Shown here piece by piece: positions 42,324 to 43,891 of a stretch of DNA of 43,891 bases. The notes beneath the pieces were generated by a model. The model made no database searches and was not told the DNA's origin. It was given only the letters and a program-made list of their open reading frames with translations. Each line of letters begins with the position of its first letter. The first letter of the stretch is position 1. This stretch comes from an uncultured Bacteroidales bacterium (lineage in GTDB: Bacteria; Bacteroidota; Bacteroidia; Bacteroidales; UBA932). The position numbers and the translations under genes were made by a program. The stretch is from contig CAMZEC010000012.1 in assembly GCA_947305645.1 (NCBI GenBank), positions 1 through 43,891 on the forward strand, read 5' to 3'.

Positions 42324-42451
42324 CCGCAGAAGTTACCTCCGAATGACTTCGCTTCGCTCATCCCTCCCACGCCTGGCGGCGCGGGCCCCTCCCATTCACG
42401 TGGCCATGGGCGGCCACGGGCTTCGGAGGAGACAGCCTGCCGCTTCTGCGG
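42324..42451 (-). repeat. Structured element R4
   Basis: It lies in reverse orientation to R2 and R3. Outer stems: CCTCCGAA/TTCGGAGG (42336-42343, 42422-42429) and CCGCAGAAG/CTTCTGCGG (42324-42332, 42443-42451), both perfect but different in sequence from R2 and R3. H1 region: GTGGCC...GGCCAC as in R2/R3. H2: minus-strand CCCGCGCC-GCCA-GGCGTGGG with one G-T wobble (42366-42385). The conserved GGGAGGGATGAGCGAAGCGA block is present. It separates methyltransferase remnant B from another coding fragment. Confidence 0.75.
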
Positions 42452-42544
42452 CGGCCGGTGGATGCGTTGGAGTCGTTGCAACAGGTACCCGGCATCGCCG
42501 TGACCACGATATGCCCCGAACTGATAAAACTGATAAACCGCTAG
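42438..42544 (+). pseudogene. Possible C-terminal fragment of an unknown protein
   Basis: The plus-strand frame ending at TAG 42542-42544 reads VDALESLQQVPGIAVTTI, then CPELIKLINR. Its amphipathic pattern and GC-rich third positions look like real coding sequence, but no start is present and I cannot name the family. It begins within the outer arm of R4, as would be expected of a gene end cut by the repeat. Confidence 0.3.
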
Positions 42545-42713
42545 ATATGCAAAAGCCAAAACTCACTGTCGGGGCTTAGGCCCGCTGCAGGGCTTTCTAT
42601 GGCCTGTTCCTTCCGACACCGGGCCAAAATCGTCTCAGTGTCAGAGACAACAGGTCTTGCAGACTTCTCCAGTGCATTTTAGCTCTGACGCTGAGTTTCG
42701 GGTAGGGATTGGT

Positions 42714-43583
42714 TTATTCGACAAAAGCAAAGAAACGGTCGGCAGAGTTGAGCTTGTCTTCCCTCGTGGAAGCAGCGACGATGCGGGTGGAGAAGGACGG
42801 GAGCGGCTTCGAGATGAGTCGGAAGGCGGTGCCGGTATCCTCCACTTCGGGAAATTGCTCCGGGTCGAAGCGGATCGCTCCGCCGATGGGCGCCGGATGG
42901 CTCGACACATCGGCCGGGTGCTCGCCCCAGACAGCCAGCCAACCTTCGCCTTGACGGATCTGGGAGCCGGGATGATAGTTGATTCCCGTAGCGAAACGCA
43001 GCGGCTTCCCGTTCAATTCACGGACCGTGACCAGGGCCCAGCGGTCCCGGTCGGTCACATCGACCCGGACACTGATATCCACCGTGTCCTCCTGGCAGGG
43101 AACCCCGTAGGAAATCATTTCCATAAAAGCTCCGCGCTTTGTCCTGCCTACGATGGTACGGCGCCCGGCAGTGGCATCCAGACGGACCTCCTGTTCACCG
43201 TCCCAAAGACGCACGCCACCGAGGCCGACGGTCTTCCCTACATAATACTCATCGCAGCCGGCGCCTTCCTCTGCCTGCGCCTCGGCAGAGGGATACCACA
43301 GCCAGCGTCCCAGCTCATTGTCGATCTTGCCGCTCTTGCTGTACACATCGATCGCTCCCCTGCCGTCGAAATAAAAACGAAGCGCCATGAACCGGTTGTC
43401 CACGGCAGGTCCGTGGTGGCCCATCGCATTGACTTCATTCCCTACGGGCGAAAAGACCTCGGCCACCTGGAGGCTGTCGCTCCTGCGGAACTGGCTGTAA
43501 TAGCAGTGCCGCCCACTCTCAGAACAAGAGACAGCGGTAAACAATGCCGCCGCAGTTATAACGAGTAAAAAATGTCTGCTCAT
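42714..43583 (-). CDS. DUF4861 family lipoprotein
   Basis: A 289-residue lipoprotein (MSRHFLLVITAAALFTAVSC, acylated Cys20). The sequence matches DUF4861 proteins from motifs such as GHHGPAVDNRFMALRFYFDG, ELGRWLWYPSAE, and FATGINYHPGSQIRQGEGWL with HPADVSSHPAPIGGAIRFDP. In Bacteroidetes this family is common in loci for breakdown of plant and algal polysaccharides. The exact reaction is not established to my knowledge. It starts 8 nt after the upstream outer-membrane barrel gene. At under 300 residues it is shorter than many family members. Confidence 0.8.
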   Translation of the reverse strand: MSRHFLLVITAAALFTAVSCSESGRHCYYSQFRRSDSLQVAEVFSPVGNEVNAMGHHGPAVDNRFMALRFYFDGRGAIDVYSKSGKIDNELGRWLWYPSAEAQAEEGAGCDEYYVGKTVGLGGVRLWDGEQEVRLDATAGRRTIVGRTKRGAFMEMISYGVPCQEDTVDISVRVDVTDRDRWALVTVRELNGKPLRFATGINYHPGSQIRQGEGWLAVWGEHPADVSSHPAPIGGAIRFDPEQFPEVEDTGTAFRLISKPLPSFSTRIVAASTREDKLNSADRFFAFVE

Positions 43584-43591
43584 AAACTAGC

Positions 43592-43891
43592 TTATTTTTC
43601 CGAAGAGTTGAAATTGTAGCGGATGCTCAGGAGCATGTAACGGTTCAGATTGGTGGTCCGCACCGTTTCCAGATAGTTGGAGTACGCAGTCGTGGTGAGC
43701 GAAGGCATATTGTTGAGTATGTCCTTGAAAATCATGGCAATGCAGAGCTTGGAGTCCAGCAGGTACACGCCGGCCGAGGCATTGAGCACGTCCGTATCCA
43801 ACCGGGTGACCTTCCCGCCCATCGGGAAGCGCGTGGCATGCCGGTAGCGGGCCCGGACAAAGAGCCAGTCGGTGATTCGGTTGTCGCTGCT
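43592..43891 (-). CDS. C-terminus of an outer-membrane beta-barrel (TonB-receptor-like) protein, cut by window edge
   Basis: The last 99 residues are present and the frame is open to the window end. Alternating strand patterns are seen (DWLFVRARYRHATRFPMGGK, then TDVLNASAGVYLLDSKLCIA), and the end TTNLNRYMLLSIRYNFNSSE is the form seen at the C-terminus of OMP_b-brl_3 and TonB-dependent barrels (Y.L.....YNF). It lies directly before the DUF4861 gene, so the two are probably co-transcribed. Confidence 0.7.
   Translation of the reverse strand, partial: SSDNRITDWLFVRARYRHATRFPMGGKVTRLDTDVLNASAGVYLLDSKLCIAMIFKDILNNMPSLTTTAYSNYLETVRTTNLNRYMLLSIRYNFNSSEK

Noticed and set aside
42545..42713. Possible structured RNA between the coding debris and the DUF4861 gene
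   Set aside because: TGTCGG/CCGACA and several GGCC/GGCC pairings exist, but I could not match them to a known RNA family or to R1-R4, and the stretch is short.

Overview
The window looks like a fragment of a chromosome of a fairly GC-rich member of the Bacteroidales. I infer this from the protein families (TonB-dependent receptors, AraC regulators with a membrane domain, a DPP-IV-type S9 peptidase, a PG_1098-like methyltransferase remnant, FISUMP/BIG2 surface lipoproteins, DUF4861, Wzi-like outer-membrane protein) and from the promoters, which carry the Bacteroidetes -7 box TAnnTTTG rather than a sigma70 -10 box. Genus cannot be decided from the sequence. No rRNA, tRNA, CRISPR array or complete insertion sequence was seen.

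Layout. 1-1.8 kb: the 3' part of pyruvate:ferredoxin oxidoreductase. 1.8-8.9 kb: an AraC-type regulator with a striking hairpin at its start, two envelope proteins, a degenerate M28 peptidase divergent from a TPR protein, and a WalJ-like metallo-hydrolase. 8.9-13.5 kb: an AT-richer accessory island with an ECF sigma factor, its membrane-anchored barrel-like partner, a small outer-membrane protein, a lipoprotein, and a RAYT/Y1-transposase-like gene. This island is bracketed by two near-identical structured repeat elements (R2 at 9054-9216, R3 at 13266-13464) in direct orientation. 13.5-34.7 kb: eighteen consecutive minus-strand genes with no gap longer than 14 nt, one very long candidate operon. 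It mixes housekeeping functions (glnS, lysA, an aminotransferase, YicC, YbaK), phosphate uptake (Pit plus DUF47), split 5'-nucleotidase genes, metal-linked TonB/HMA genes, ABC transporters and envelope enzymes. 34.8-36.6 kb: a divergent S9 peptidase. 36.6-42.6 kb: a second AT-richer accessory region with a 1534-residue BIG2/FISUMP/vWA-like lipoprotein, bounded on both sides by remnants of the same methyltransferase C-terminus and by other gene debris and a third full repeat element (R4). 42.7-43.9 kb: a DUF4861 lipoprotein and the end of an outer-membrane barrel protein.

The most interesting signal is a family of structured elements (R1-R4). R2, R3 and R4 share a conserved core, a variable internal stem-loop and an outer stem. 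The stems are kept by compensatory changes, and every non-Watson-Crick pair I found is a G-T wobble only on the strand defined by the core. The elements sit beside a RAYT-like single-strand transposase homologue, so they may be its ssDNA substrates, a transcribed RNA, or both. A second pattern is that several monocistronic plus-strand genes have the -7 box only 5-8 nt before the start codon, which predicts leaderless mRNAs.
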